Assembly (NCBI RefSeq): GCF_000332135.1
Contig: NZ_KB235896.1
Coordinates: 186,001-250,000 of the forward strand
From: Anabaena sp. PCC 7108
Lineage (GTDB): Bacteria > Cyanobacteriota > Cyanobacteriia > Cyanobacteriales > Nostocaceae
DNA: 64,000 bases
Direction of reading: 5' to 3'
Under the pieces are notes generated by a model. That model saw only the letters and a program-made list of their open reading frames with translations, was not told the origin of the DNA and did no database searches. This document shows, in pieces, positions 36,488-46,333 of this stretch (the first letter of the stretch is position 1; every line of letters begins with the position of its first letter). Made by a program: the position numbers and the translations under genes.

Positions 36488-36601
36488 GGCGTTGCATAAT
36501 TGCGGAATGATTTGAGAATCTGCATCAATATATAATCACCGCGTCTGGAGTGTCCCCGCGTCCCCGCGTCAGCCTCAATCATCCCATTATTCAGCAACGC
36601 C
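36488..36601. mobile_element. 114-bp MITE-like element with GGCGTTGC ends
   Basis: GGCGTTGC (36488-36495) is inverted at 36594-36601, and similarity extends inward (AATGATTTGAG versus CTCAATCATCCCATT). The right half carries CGCGTCCCCGCGTC simple repeats. A right-hand half copy (CGTCAGCCTCAATCATCCC) recurs at 43201-43219. The rest of the 36015-37171 gap holds G/C-rich gggaggggt repeats and AT-rich DNA with no gene. Confidence 0.55.
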
Positions 36602-37171
36602 GGGTAGGGAAGCAGGGGAGTTAGGTTCTTGGAAATTATTGGTTTCATCTAATACTTTTCAAACAACCTCTTAGACATTTTTTTTGCATAAGTATATCTT
36701 AATACTGTTAAGTTAAGGATAATTTTAGGTTGGATAGAGCGACAGCGAAACCCAACACAGTCCTGAAGATGTTGGATTATGCCTACGGCAAACTACACAA
36801 CCTATGAAATTTAATAGTCGTAATTCTAACTTTATCTATTTAAATATATCTGTTGATATACCCATAAAAAGTTTTTTAATTGAGATATTTAATGCCAAAA
36901 AAATCTCCGTGTCTTTTATTAATTTATTGATCACCTAACATCTTTCTCAAGTCTGATTTTCTCTTTATATTTTCACTGTAAGTTCACACAAAAAATAAAT
37001 AGGATTAGTTGTAGTTAATTATGATAAAAATAATTATCGGTTGCTGAATTAAAAGATATTTTTTAAGTCTTGTCAGAACAACTAGATTCTGATATATCTA
37101 AGTCCTACAAGTATTATATTTTCAGCAATTAAATAAGCATTATATTTCTATATACCACTGGAGCAGAAAAA

Positions 37172-37957
37172 ATGAATCATAAAAACAGCCTCATCAAATT
37201 AGAAAAGATAATTCCCAAGAACTTAATAAATCAAATCCAATATATTCATGCCAGTTTACTCTCCCGGTGGATTTTGAATTGGGGAAGTCAACCACTAATA
37301 TTTAACCAAAAAGCCGCAATGGTTTTTTCTCCCCATCAAGATGATGAAACATTAGGATGTGGCGGAATGATTGCCAGAAAGAGGGAACAGGGTATACCAG
37401 TAGTTGTAACTTTTCTAACAGATGGAAGAGGTTCTCATGGCTTAGATCCACATATTCAAAATCAAATTATCAATATTCGCAAACAGGAATCACTGACGGC
37501 ATTAAATATTTTGGGAGTGAAGCCTTCAGAAATTCACTTTTTAGATAAGGAAGATGGAACTTTGAAAGATTTAAAAATAGAAGAAAAACAACAGCTAATT
37601 TTCCGGATTTGTGAATTGCTTCAGCGTTATCAACCAGGAGAAGTTTATGTACCTCATCATAAAGATTGTCACAGAGATCATGAAGTTACTTATGAACTAG
37701 TTAAAGAAGCAATTTCCCAATCAGGAATTACAGTAGAATTACTAGAATATCCCATTTGGGTATTCTGGAGAGCGCCATTATTTATCCTCTTAAACTTACA
37801 GGATATTGCCTTTGCTTATCGACTATCAATTACATCAGTGCAAGATAAAAAAACTAGAGCCATTGCGGCATATCATTCTCAACTTGAAATGTTGCCTCGT
37901 GGCTTTATTCAGCGATTTTTAAATTCAGAAGAAATATTCTTTAAGGCAGATTTTTAG
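37172..37957 (+). CDS. PIG-L/LmbE family deacetylase
   Basis: 261 aa. The metal-binding motif is HQDDETLGCGG (H-x-D-D, with Gln in the usual Pro position), followed by VVVTFLTDGRGSHG and VYVPHHKDCHRDH, which provides the third zinc histidine. The family removes N-acetyl groups from GlcNAc-containing conjugates, so deacetylation of an amino sugar in the polysaccharide or a lipid precursor is likely. GGAG precedes the ATG. Co-directional with the GT4 gene 102 bases downstream. Confidence 0.9.
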   Translation: MNHKNSLIKLEKIIPKNLINQIQYIHASLLSRWILNWGSQPLIFNQKAAMVFSPHQDDETLGCGGMIARKREQGIPVVVTFLTDGRGSHGLDPHIQNQIINIRKQESLTALNILGVKPSEIHFLDKEDGTLKDLKIEEKQQLIFRICELLQRYQPGEVYVPHHKDCHRDHEVTYELVKEAISQSGITVELLEYPIWVFWRAPLFILLNLQDIAFAYRLSITSVQDKKTRAIAAYHSQLEMLPRGFIQRFLNSEEIFFKADF

Positions 37958-38059
37958 TGTTTGAGCATTTATCTAAAATTTGATTAAATCAAGGTGAAAT
38001 CTCTACCGGTAAGCATCGTTATATTTGAGCCAAATAATGACCGTGGAGATAATTTATAA

Positions 38060-39169
38060 ATGCGAATCCTTCATATCACCAATCATGTACAAAAAATTGG
38101 TAACGGCATTGTCAATGTAGCTGTAGACTTAGCCTGTTTACAAGCAAAAAAAGGTTTTCATGTAGCTGTCGCCTCATGTGGCGGAGAATATGAAGAATTA
38201 TTAACCGAACATGGTGTTAGCCACTTTCAACTAGATCAATCAAGAACGCCATTAAACATGATTAAAGCATCTTGGCGTTATCGAGAAATTATCAAAGAAT
38301 TTCAACCAGATATTGTTCATGCCCATATGATGACAGGAGTTGTATTGGCAGGAATTCTGAGAAATAGTGGTAAATATAGTTTAGTTTCTACCGTACATAA
38401 TGAATTTCAACGTAGTGCAGTTTTAATGGGATTAGCAGATCGGGTAATTGCAGTTAGTCATGCAGTAGCTGATTCAATGATCCGACGTGGTATCTCAGCT
38501 AAAAAATTACGCGTGGTTGCTAATGGTACATTAAGTAGTCCTCGACATAAGAAAATTCAAGACTACCAACCGCTACCACTACATCATCCAACTATTACTA
38601 CTGTAGCTGGGATGTATACTCGGAAAGGGATTAGTGAATTAATTGAGGCATTCAGCATTATTGGGAAAGATTTTCCCCAAGCACATTTATATTTAGTAGG
38701 AGAAGGTCCAGATCGGTCTATATTTGAGGCTATGGCACAAAGTACAGCTTTTGCTAATCGCATCCATTTTGAAGGTTTTCAACCAGAACCGCAAGGCTAT
38801 ATGTTAGCAACAGATATCTTTGTGCTTGCTTCACATTGTGAATCCTTTGGGTTAGTGCTGACAGAGGCAAGAGAAGCCGGTTGTGCAATTGTAGCCAGCG
38901 ATGTAGATGGTATTCCTGAGACTTTGGATCATCGTCAAGCTGGTTTATTAGTACCACCTAAAGATAGCCAAACCTTAGCTAGTACTTTGGTGCAATTACT
39001 CAGCAATCCTGAACTAATAAACAAGTGGAAATTTCGCGCTCAACAGAATTTAGAGCGTTTCAAAGTAGAGCGAGTAAATGAAGAAACAGTGGCGATATAC
39101 CGAGAATTAATCAGACAATATGATGTCCCCAAAATCATGAGAACAAGGGAATTAGTTGTAGGTAAATAG
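38060..39169 (+). CDS. Glycosyltransferase family 4 (369 aa)
   Basis: N-terminal MRILHITNHVQKIGNGIVNV; IVHAHMMTGVVLAGI and VSTVHNEF in the acceptor domain; donor domain TTVAGMYTRKGISELIEAF, LVGEGPDRS, E-x7-E in ESFGLVLTEARE and VASDVDGIPETLDH. Only two glycosyltransferase-linked genes (this one and the PIG-L gene) run rightward here, forming a mini-operon inside the leftward cluster. Confidence 0.9.
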   Translation: MRILHITNHVQKIGNGIVNVAVDLACLQAKKGFHVAVASCGGEYEELLTEHGVSHFQLDQSRTPLNMIKASWRYREIIKEFQPDIVHAHMMTGVVLAGILRNSGKYSLVSTVHNEFQRSAVLMGLADRVIAVSHAVADSMIRRGISAKKLRVVANGTLSSPRHKKIQDYQPLPLHHPTITTVAGMYTRKGISELIEAFSIIGKDFPQAHLYLVGEGPDRSIFEAMAQSTAFANRIHFEGFQPEPQGYMLATDIFVLASHCESFGLVLTEAREAGCAIVASDVDGIPETLDHRQAGLLVPPKDSQTLASTLVQLLSNPELINKWKFRAQQNLERFKVERVNEETVAIYRELIRQYDVPKIMRTRELVVGK

Positions 39170-39212
39170 ATGAGCAGATAAAAAATTGTTGCCAAAATAA
39201 ATCGTGAATGTT

Positions 39213-39262
39213 GGGTTATGAAGTGGTTTGGGTGATTTATTAGTTAATAACCACGTCTAACC
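39213..39262. repeat. TTGGGTTA inverted repeat
   Basis: TTGGGTTATGAAG near 39213 with TCTAACCCAACC near 39257. Same end type as at 21434 and 36727; a possible terminator between convergent genes. Confidence 0.5.
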
Positions 39263-39300
39263 CAACCTATCAGGTTTTAAAAACATCTGCAAGAAAGCTT

Positions 39301-40182
39301 TCATGGAATATGAATCGATTCCTTTTTGCTCAGATGCATGGCAATTCCTTTCTCGTAATAAGCGGCTTCATTAACAAAGACAGGATAAACGGTAGACTCT
39401 CCTTCATAGCAAATATCTTTGCCTGTAAAAGTTAGGAAGATAGGATCACCTGGATGCAAAGGTTCATAGTCTTGAAACTGAAGTTTGGGGTGAATCATTG
39501 CGACAATTTCCCCATTTTCATTTCTAGGGTAATCGACAGAACCAAGAGATTTATAAAGTGTCAACTTGTTATGATTTAGGTGAGTTTGTCCTTGGTTACA
39601 TTCTTCAAAATATTGTAAGATTGTATATATAAGCTGTTCTGTTTGTTGGAATAGTTCAGCATCCAAAATACCCTGGGCTACAGCACCAACTTCTATTGCA
39701 AAACCCAATTGGCATAAAGAACGGAGGAAACCATTACCTCTGGGTTGCTGGTGACTGTAAACTTTTACTAAAGGATTAATCGAACTCAAATTAGCTGCTA
39801 ACTGAAGTAAAAACGGATGCATATTACCAAGAATAATACATAATCCCATGTTGGCAGTAGTGGTATGCAAATCAATAATTACATCTACAGGTTCTTGGTT
39901 TTGTGGTTGCAATATTTGTTGAATTTCTTTAGCCCGCAATTCTTCGTAAGTAAAGGAGGTAGGAGCTTGGAAATTGTCGATAGTAAAGCAACGATTCAAA
40001 TCTTTATCAATATATCTTCTCCTCGCAGCAATCGCTTGAGGATTACCTAGTAATGCTAAAGTTTCAAAACTATGTTTATTAATTAAATTTGGATATTTCT
40101 GAAACTTTTTAACTAGGTAAACTCCTGTTAACTCATTACCATGACTTCCGCCAACAATTGCCACCCGGTTGATTTGATTCAT
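39301..40182 (-). CDS. Aspartoacylase-like zinc hydrolase (AspA/AstE family)
   Basis: 293 aa. Zinc ligands: [10 protein letters not shown] (H-x-x-E) and [15 protein letters not shown] (His); the substrate-arginine region [21 protein letters not shown] with the catalytic Glu region. Close to aspartoacylases (N-acetyl-L-aspartate to aspartate plus acetate). GAGG precedes the ATG. Its place within a polysaccharide island may be chance; alternatively it acts on an acylated amino compound made there. Confidence 0.9.
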   Translation of the reverse strand: MNQINRVAIVGGSHGNELTGVYLVKKFQKYPNLINKHSFETLALLGNPQAIAARRRYIDKDLNRCFTIDNFQAPTSFTYEELRAKEIQQILQPQNQEPVDVIIDLHTTTANMGLCIILGNMHPFLLQLAANLSSINPLVKVYSHQQPRGNGFLRSLCQLGFAIEVGAVAQGILDAELFQQTEQLIYTILQYFEECNQGQTHLNHNKLTLYKSLGSVDYPRNENGEIVAMIHPKLQFQDYEPLHPGDPIFLTFTGKDICYEGESTVYPVFVNEAAYYEKGIAMHLSKKESIHIP

Positions 40183-40397
40183 AAGTGCCTCATGTATAAA
40201 ATATTATAATAATAATAGCGGAAATTGTCTGCCAGCTTTAATTTATAGGACACATGAAATGTTAGTACCGCAAGGCAGAATTAGATCGTGTTCAGTTAAA
40301 GACTGATCAATAGGGAACAGCGCTGAGAGTTTTTTTTGATAAATAACTAAGTAAAGATGATATTAAAACTTAAAATGCCAGTTTCTTGAATTAATAT

Positions 40398-40421
40398 AGA
40401 GACGCTGTACGCAACGTCTCT
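40398..40421. repeat. AGAGACG-CGTCTCT palindromic repeat
   Basis: Seven-base arms around a 10-base loop; same family as 28515-28542 and 30638-30663. Confidence 0.65.
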
Positions 40422-40454
40422 AGATAGTTTCGTATTTTTTTGATTGTATTACCC

Positions 40455-41603
40455 TTATGATGTGATTCTTTTGGGCATTTTTTCTAAAACAGTTGGCATT
40501 TGTGAGCGAATCACATTAATCAAATTTTGAGCATAACGTTGTGTAGAAAATTGGAGGGCGCGTTGCCGTGCTGCTAATCCTACACTATGGGATAGGTCTG
40601 GGTTGTCAAGATATTGAAGAATAGCTTGGGCTAATGCATCTTGATCAGCGTAAGGTGTTAACAATCCATTGACAGCGTCGGTGATAATCTCCGTTGGTCC
40701 GCCAGCATTGCCAGCAATAACCGGTTTACCTAAAGCCATAGCTTCGATAATCACAATCCCAAATGGCTCTTGATCAGAAGCATGAACAAATATATCCATT
40801 GCTTGTACCCATTCAGGAATATTACGCTGTAACCCGGCCATAATTATGCGATCGCATAACCCTAAATCAGTTATTTGTTTTTTTAAGAAATCCTCATAGT
40901 CTGGTTCCAAATCGTGTTTACCACCGACGATCACACAATTAGCATCAGGATATTTTTGCAAAACTTGGGGCATAGCTTGCACTAGTACGTGCATTCCCTT
41001 CCATCTCTGCAAACGTCCGACAATGCCAATTAAAGGACCATGCAATGGTAAACCGAGCTTTTGGCGTGCTTCTGCTGGAGTGGGTAACACAGTAGGCTCA
41101 AATCGATCCAGGGCGACACCAGGGTAAACTAAGGGTGTGGGTCTGTGAGGCCAAATCTGTGACTGTGCTTTTTGTCCATCTTGGCAGAGGGTGATAATTG
41201 CCTTAGCAGGGATTAAAGTAGCAAGACGCACTAACCAGGTTTTATCACTAGGTACTTCTAGCTGATACCACAAAGCAGGCAACCCCGCTAACATAGCCGC
41301 CAGTCCCCCAGTGATGTGGGTGATCCACATCCAATTGAGAATCATGTCTGCGCCTTCACGGCGGGCGATCGCAGCTATCCGAACAATAGTCGCAATCAAA
41401 CGATGGACTTGACGCAAACGACCGCTTTCGATAACTCTGGTATCAATGCCCAGGTTTCTCACTTGTTCCACCATTGGACCATCTTCTAAGAAGATTGCCA
41501 ACCATTCTACATGAGCATTACGCCCTTGCTGCATCAAATCCCAAAACATCATTTCACCGCCGCCTCTTTGCTCGGCTAACGGCATGATCACAACTACTTT
41601 CAT
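40455..41603 (-). CDS. Glycosyltransferase family 4 (382 aa)
   Basis: MKVVVIMPLAEQRGGGEMMF (acceptor GG loop), then IGIVGRLQRWKGMHVLVQAM, VIVGGKHDLEPDYEDFL, E-x7-E in EPFGIVIIEAMA and GKPVIAGNAGGPTEI. It starts 3 bases after the stop of the Wzy-like gene, so the two are one operon and probably act on the same repeat unit. Confidence 0.92.
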   Translation of the reverse strand: MKVVVIMPLAEQRGGGEMMFWDLMQQGRNAHVEWLAIFLEDGPMVEQVRNLGIDTRVIESGRLRQVHRLIATIVRIAAIARREGADMILNWMWITHITGGLAAMLAGLPALWYQLEVPSDKTWLVRLATLIPAKAIITLCQDGQKAQSQIWPHRPTPLVYPGVALDRFEPTVLPTPAEARQKLGLPLHGPLIGIVGRLQRWKGMHVLVQAMPQVLQKYPDANCVIVGGKHDLEPDYEDFLKKQITDLGLCDRIIMAGLQRNIPEWVQAMDIFVHASDQEPFGIVIIEAMALGKPVIAGNAGGPTEIITDAVNGLLTPYADQDALAQAILQYLDNPDLSHSVGLAARQRALQFSTQRYAQNLINVIRSQMPTVLEKMPKRITS

Positions 41604-41606
41604 AAT

Positions 41607-43040
41607 TTAAACCTTAATTCCTTGATGTTGATAATATTTATGTCCTGCCATTGCCATAGCAAAAAATCCCCAAAGAATCATCCCAGCTACACTCAACATT
41701 CCGCTGCCAATAATTAGTTGGGAACAGGAAGCGATCGCAATGGCGCGGGCAGTACTCAGAAAACTATCAAACCGAGCTTCACCATAATTGATCACACTAA
41801 AAATCATCAAGATCAGCGCACCCAGATAAGGAATAGCGCCAAACCAACCCAAGGTGAAAAACATATCTAAAATGCCGCTATCAATGACAACTACTTCTAT
41901 TTGTCCGGTTTTTTCATTCACCTTCCAGGTATTTCCTAAGCCATTACCCAAACCATTAGAAAGGGCTAAACCCAGGTTTCTGTCATAGCTGCCTGATCTA
42001 TCTTTAAAGCTGCCATCTTCTTGCAAATTAGAAAAACTTTCTAATCGAGCCGTAACCACCTTAGAAATTGGCTCAATACTGATTAATGGCACAACACACA
42101 TTGCCATCACTAAAATTATGGTAATTAATCGCATTTGCACCCGCGTCTTGGCTGAAGACATAATCATAATTACCCCGAATAACCAACCTATCCAGTTAGT
42201 ACGGGCTTGTGCCAACAAAAACGATAAATAACCAACAGCGGAAGCAGGAAAAATTAATTTTCCCGAATTGGTAAATAACAGCAGCAAACCAGTTTGCATG
42301 ACTGCACCAAATGGTCCAACTGAGTGCAGTGTACTCCACACGCGCATCCCAAAAGGTACAGGATCTCCCGAACTGGTAAACAATTTTGATTCAATTAGCC
42401 AGTACCTGTCCCACTCTGGTGCTACCACAAATTGGTATATACCGTAAGTGCCAACGATTAACACACACCAGAGAAATACGCGTTGAATGTTCTGACGATA
42501 ACTTGGATAATCTCGCCAGTTCATAAATATGTGAAAACCAAAAATAATTGGACAAAGCCAGTCCAATAAACCCCGTGCTACGGGAATGGGTGAGTTATAA
42601 ATCAGTCCCACGAGAAAGGCATATAACACCCCAAAAAACCCCAAAATAAAAGGTAAGCCGCCTTGGCGACAAGCGCTAGGAAGATAGCGTAATAAAGTTA
42701 TTATGGTAACAAACACCACTAAATACGGTGCTATAAGTATTTGACGGGTGGGGTCCCAACCAATTCTATAGTCAACTAAGCGAGCAAATAAGGGGGTGAG
42801 AAACCAAATCCACCAAGTAAAACCAATGTAGAGAATGGGATGGCGCAAGTATAAAAATAATGCTACCAGCAAAGATGTTGCCGGAAACACCAGGCGCAAC
42901 ATAGAAGCAGCACCAGCAAAATAGCAAGTAATTGTCAAGAGTATGAAGCCCAGAATTACCGTCCAAGCCTGTGCTGATCGCTCTTGAGGAGAAAAATTTT
43001 CTTTTAAAGTACTATTGAAAAGTATTTGTTTGGAAATCAC
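41607..43040 (-). CDS. O-antigen ligase/Wzy-like polysaccharide polymerase
   Basis: 477 aa, GTG start. About ten to twelve hydrophobic segments (WTVILGFILLTITCYFAGA, LPFILGFFGVLYAFLVGLIY, FLSTARAIAIASCSQLIIG), with a large periplasmic loop in the middle containing TARLESFSNLQEDGSFKDRSG, the usual layout for WaaL/Wzy proteins. The periplasmic Arg-rich loop (RLESF, DRSGSYDRN) fits the sugar-lipid-binding part. It would polymerise lipid-linked repeat units. Family membership is by topology and pattern, not strong motifs. Confidence 0.8.
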   Translation of the reverse strand: MISKQILFNSTLKENFSPQERSAQAWTVILGFILLTITCYFAGAASMLRLVFPATSLLVALFLYLRHPILYIGFTWWIWFLTPLFARLVDYRIGWDPTRQILIAPYLVVFVTIITLLRYLPSACRQGGLPFILGFFGVLYAFLVGLIYNSPIPVARGLLDWLCPIIFGFHIFMNWRDYPSYRQNIQRVFLWCVLIVGTYGIYQFVVAPEWDRYWLIESKLFTSSGDPVPFGMRVWSTLHSVGPFGAVMQTGLLLLFTNSGKLIFPASAVGYLSFLLAQARTNWIGWLFGVIMIMSSAKTRVQMRLITIILVMAMCVVPLISIEPISKVVTARLESFSNLQEDGSFKDRSGSYDRNLGLALSNGLGNGLGNTWKVNEKTGQIEVVVIDSGILDMFFTLGWFGAIPYLGALILMIFSVINYGEARFDSFLSTARAIAIASCSQLIIGSGMLSVAGMILWGFFAMAMAGHKYYQHQGIKV

Positions 43041-43127
43041 TGTATTAGGTGGTAATTGATAATTGGTAATTGGTCATGGGTGAAAGTTGTTCTAATAGAC
43101 CTGTCCGACTAATCACTTATCAAAAAA

Positions 43128-43219
43128 AATCTCCGCGTCCCCGCGTCCCCACATCTCCGCGTCTCCGTGTCCCCTCGTCTCCGTGTCCCCTCGTCCCCAC
43201 GTCAGCCTCAATCATCCCC
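43128..43219. repeat. Degenerate CTCCGCGTC/CCCCGCGTC tandem repeat with a partial MITE end
   Basis: About ten 8-mer-like units (TCCCCGCG, TCTCCGTG and variants) between 43128 and 43200, joined to CGTCAGCCTCAATCATCCC, which also ends the 36488 element. The stop codon of the GT2 gene lies in this last part. Confidence 0.7.
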
Positions 43220-44153
43220 AGTTCCCAATCCCCAGTCCCTGATATGTCTGCCATCCTTGCCAACGCCCACGCCAAGATGCGAGCAACTTTTTACCCACAA
43301 GTTCTCTTTGGCTGGGAAAAAGTCGCAGCGATTGGATTAGACCTAAACTATCTCTAGTTCCTACTAATAATGCCCAGAACAAAAAGATCGCCCGACGAAT
43401 CGGGGGCAAATGCTCTAGTAAAACTAGGGTTTCATTATGAACTAAATTAATTAAGGCTGTTTCATTAAAGTTTCGCCGCTGGTCTTCATCAAAACGTTGG
43501 GCTGGATAATGATCTACGGCAACTTGAGGATCATAAATAATTTTCCAACCTGCTCGTTTTAGGGTGAGGGTAAATGCCATTTCAAAATGTACCTGCGCCC
43601 CTGTTCCTCGCATCCGCTCATCAAAACGTAATGTTTGAATGGCTTGTTGTCGAAAACTCATGTTTACACCTTTGAGAACATCGACTTCACGAGGTATACC
43701 AACACCTAAATGATGATTGCCAATTACACGCCCAAACCACTGTAACCGACCAACTACTGGTCGGGATTCGTCTTCTAGTTTGCTGCCGTGATGTACCCAA
43801 TCACGCCCACCCACAGCACCAATGCAACTATCTGCGGCAAAGTGGGCAGTAATTTTCTCTAACCAATCTGGGTGGGGTGCAGCATCATCATCAGTAATGG
43901 AAACAATATCTCCTTTTACCTCTGCCAGTCCGGCATTGAGGGCGGCAACTACTCCTGATTGTGTGACTGTGACGATTTGCAAAGGTAGGTTTTGGGGGTT
44001 GAATTGGTCTAGAAATTGCCAAGTTTCTGTATCTGTATCCCGGACAATAGCGATCGCTTGATCAACAGGTTTAGTTTGTGCCTGTAGCGCCAGAAGGCAG
44101 CGCGATAAATCTAGGGGACGGCGATAGGTGGGGATGAGAACTGTGTTCTTCAT
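43212..44153 (-). CDS. Glycosyltransferase family 2, repeat-derived C-terminus
   Basis: GT-A fold inverting transferase, 313 aa. MKNTVLIPTYRRPLDLSRC, IVSITDDDAAPHPDWLEK (D-x-D metal site), GAVGGRDWV and FDERMRGTGAQVHFEMAF. The ATG at 44153 is preferred to the TTG at 44159 (GAGGAG upstream). It overlaps the 3' end of the preceding GT4 gene by about 83 bases. The last residues, GLGIGNWG, are encoded by the common ggggattggg repeat, and the TGA comes from a dispersed element, so the original C-terminus was probably replaced. Confidence 0.88.
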   Translation of the reverse strand: MKNTVLIPTYRRPLDLSRCLLALQAQTKPVDQAIAIVRDTDTETWQFLDQFNPQNLPLQIVTVTQSGVVAALNAGLAEVKGDIVSITDDDAAPHPDWLEKITAHFAADSCIGAVGGRDWVHHGSKLEDESRPVVGRLQWFGRVIGNHHLGVGIPREVDVLKGVNMSFRQQAIQTLRFDERMRGTGAQVHFEMAFTLTLKRAGWKIIYDPQVAVDHYPAQRFDEDQRRNFNETALINLVHNETLVLLEHLPPIRRAIFLFWALLVGTRDSLGLIQSLRLFPSQRELVGKKLLASWRGRWQGWQTYQGLGIGNWG

Positions 44154-45273
44154 TCTCAATTAACTCCTCAAATAGATTCAGATATGTTTGCGCCATAGTC
44201 ATCCAGCTATGTTGTTCAGCTACAGTCCGCGCTTTTACACCCATTTGCTGCATTTGTGACGGTTCACTTAGTAAAGACAATAATGCTGCTGCTAAAGCCT
44301 CAATGTCGTCTGAGTTGGGCAAAACGATCCCACATTCTGGTGTCACTAACTCTGCACCTCCGGTTGCGGTGGCAGTAATTACGGGTAGTCCAGAGGAAAG
44401 TGCCTCTAACAATACGAGGGTACAGGCTTCGTAACGGGATGGAAACACAAATAAATCCACCGCCCGCATAATATCGGCAATGTCACGGCGATATCCCAGA
44501 AAATGCACCCGTTCAGTTAAGCCTAGTTCGGCTGTTAGCTGCGGAAAGGGGCTACCTTCTGTACTTCCTACCACTGCTAAATGTAAATTGGTAACTTTTA
44601 CCAAGGCTTGCAGTACAGTATCTAAGTTCTTTCTGGGTGTGCGGATGTCTCCAGCAAACAATGCTAACGAGACATTTTCTGGTAAACCTAATTTTTGCCG
44701 CCCAGCCTCACCAGGAGCAAATTCTTGCAAGTCAACACCATTCACAATTACCCGAATTGTTGAACGAGGTACACCAATGCTGACTAATTCTTGGGCTACT
44801 TTTTCCGATACGGCTACGACGATTTTGGCTTTTTGGAAAGCTCGTTTTTCCCAATAGGAATTTATGGCTGTATAGAGCCATTGGTATAGCCCATAAGCAT
44901 CTCGACGGTTACGAGAAATATGGACAGGCGATCGCCACCACGAACTATGGACAAAATGTACTGCATTGACATCAGCAGCGCCCATAGTAATAGCACCATT
45001 GACTTTAATTAAATCAACTTCTTGACCATGTTTACCCAACCAATCGCTGCTTTTTTTGGCAAATATGAAATTTTTTAGAAATTCCGTAGGATATCCTTTA
45101 ACGGGGATAGAAACCCAATTTACCAAGCTATTTTTTTCTAGCTCTGGTGATATTTCACTTGCCAATAATGTCAGATGATGACCGCGACGAATCGCTTCTT
45201 TAACCACTTCATAGTTTACTCGTCCCTGACCATCACCCTTTTTAATTTTGTGGGTTACAATACAAATTCTCAC
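44071..45273 (-). CDS. Glycosyltransferase family 4 (400 aa)
   Basis: GTG start with a strong AGGTGA ribosome site. N-terminal RICIVTHKIKKGDGQGRVNY; LFAGDIRTPRKNLDTVLQAL; E-x7-E as EACTLVLLEALS; GLPVITATATGGAELV. After the normal end (NLFEELIENEEHS) a tail of about 25 residues (HPHLSPSPRFIALPSGATGTN) runs across the start of the next gene, which suggests loss of an earlier stop codon. Confidence 0.9.
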   Translation of the reverse strand: MRICIVTHKIKKGDGQGRVNYEVVKEAIRRGHHLTLLASEISPELEKNSLVNWVSIPVKGYPTEFLKNFIFAKKSSDWLGKHGQEVDLIKVNGAITMGAADVNAVHFVHSSWWRSPVHISRNRRDAYGLYQWLYTAINSYWEKRAFQKAKIVVAVSEKVAQELVSIGVPRSTIRVIVNGVDLQEFAPGEAGRQKLGLPENVSLALFAGDIRTPRKNLDTVLQALVKVTNLHLAVVGSTEGSPFPQLTAELGLTERVHFLGYRRDIADIMRAVDLFVFPSRYEACTLVLLEALSSGLPVITATATGGAELVTPECGIVLPNSDDIEALAAALLSLLSEPSQMQQMGVKARTVAEQHSWMTMAQTYLNLFEELIENEEHSSHPHLSPSPRFIALPSGATGTN

Positions 45274-45305
45274 ATATCACCTCATTTTTAAATGAATTGC
45301 TAACT

Positions 45306-46301
45306 CTATGAGTTGGCTATTTCTAGTAATTGATTCGCTAAAGCTTGAGGACTAAAACTGATAGTTAGTGATGCCAGAGTTCGCAAATTAATTTTTTGTG
45401 CTTTCATGGCTTTCCAAAGATAAGAACGGGCTTCTACTGTCTGCTTATTTCGCATTAAGCCAATTCCCAAAGTCGTATGAGATTCTAACCATTTTTGTTC
45501 AAAGTAAGATTTGAATTCCCGAAGCTGAGGATCTTCCATAAATTGTTGGTAACAAAACAATTCACTTGTAGCCTTACGGATTTTCGCTTGAACATCTCGA
45601 CCACCACTGAGCATCGTATCACTTTGTTCATGAATACGATATCGCGTCAATTTTTCGGGACAATAATAAACTCCATATCCTGAAATACAAGAAAGGTATG
45701 TTAAATACAAATCCCACATACCACCAACTTCAGCAGGAATATTATCCCAATCAATAATATGATTACGAATCACACAAGCAACAGCAGTCCCTATGCTTTT
45801 ATCTATTAACCCAATTTTATTAAAAGATTTATGCACTCCTTTTTCCAAGGTATCTCGCTTGAAAGCTTTGCTATTTTCAACAGTAGCAGCATGATTAATT
45901 ATGCTCTGTGAATCTATAATATATTGATCACAAAAAGCCAGAATTACATCAGAGTTTGCTTCTAGAGGTGGTACAAGTTTGGCTAAAAAATCTTCATTCC
46001 ACATATCATCATCATGAAGACTCGCAACATATTTACCTTGTGCCATTTTGAAAGCACTTAGTTGATTAGCCAACATACCAATATTTTGTTGGTGTCGCCA
46101 AAATTTGATGCGTGAATCTTGGAAGGATTCAATCAGAGATTGAGGATTTTCGGGACTACAGTTATCAGAAACGATAATTTCAATATTTTGATAAGTCTGT
46201 TGAACCGCGCTAGAGATTGCCTGCTTTAAGTAATCTAGACGATTATAAGTAGGAATGATGACGCTGACTAGAGGTTCGGCTAATTTAGCATTGATAGACA
46301 T
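45306..46301 (-). CDS. Glycosyltransferase family 2 (331 aa)
   Basis: PLVSVIIPTYNRLDYLKQAI, the nucleotide-binding IEIIVSDNCSPENP and the metal site YVASLHDDDMW (D-D-D). The C-terminal half is helical and variable, as in many polysaccharide GT2 enzymes. It sits 32 bases before the next gene's start; operon-like spacing with both neighbours. Confidence 0.92.
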   Translation of the reverse strand: MSINAKLAEPLVSVIIPTYNRLDYLKQAISSAVQQTYQNIEIIVSDNCSPENPQSLIESFQDSRIKFWRHQQNIGMLANQLSAFKMAQGKYVASLHDDDMWNEDFLAKLVPPLEANSDVILAFCDQYIIDSQSIINHAATVENSKAFKRDTLEKGVHKSFNKIGLIDKSIGTAVACVIRNHIIDWDNIPAEVGGMWDLYLTYLSCISGYGVYYCPEKLTRYRIHEQSDTMLSGGRDVQAKIRKATSELFCYQQFMEDPQLREFKSYFEQKWLESHTTLGIGLMRNKQTVEARSYLWKAMKAQKINLRTLASLTISFSPQALANQLLEIANS

Positions 46302-46333
46302 AATTACAATTCGTTATTTTTTCATCTTTAGTC

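Noticed and set aside
43128-43200. Possible CRISPR array in tandem repeats
   Set aside because: Units of 7-9 bases are contiguous with no spacers; likewise at 13571 and 48461.
43070-43357. 95-codon frame over the CCGCGTC repeat
   Set aside because: Composed of simple-repeat codons and antisense to the GT2 gene.
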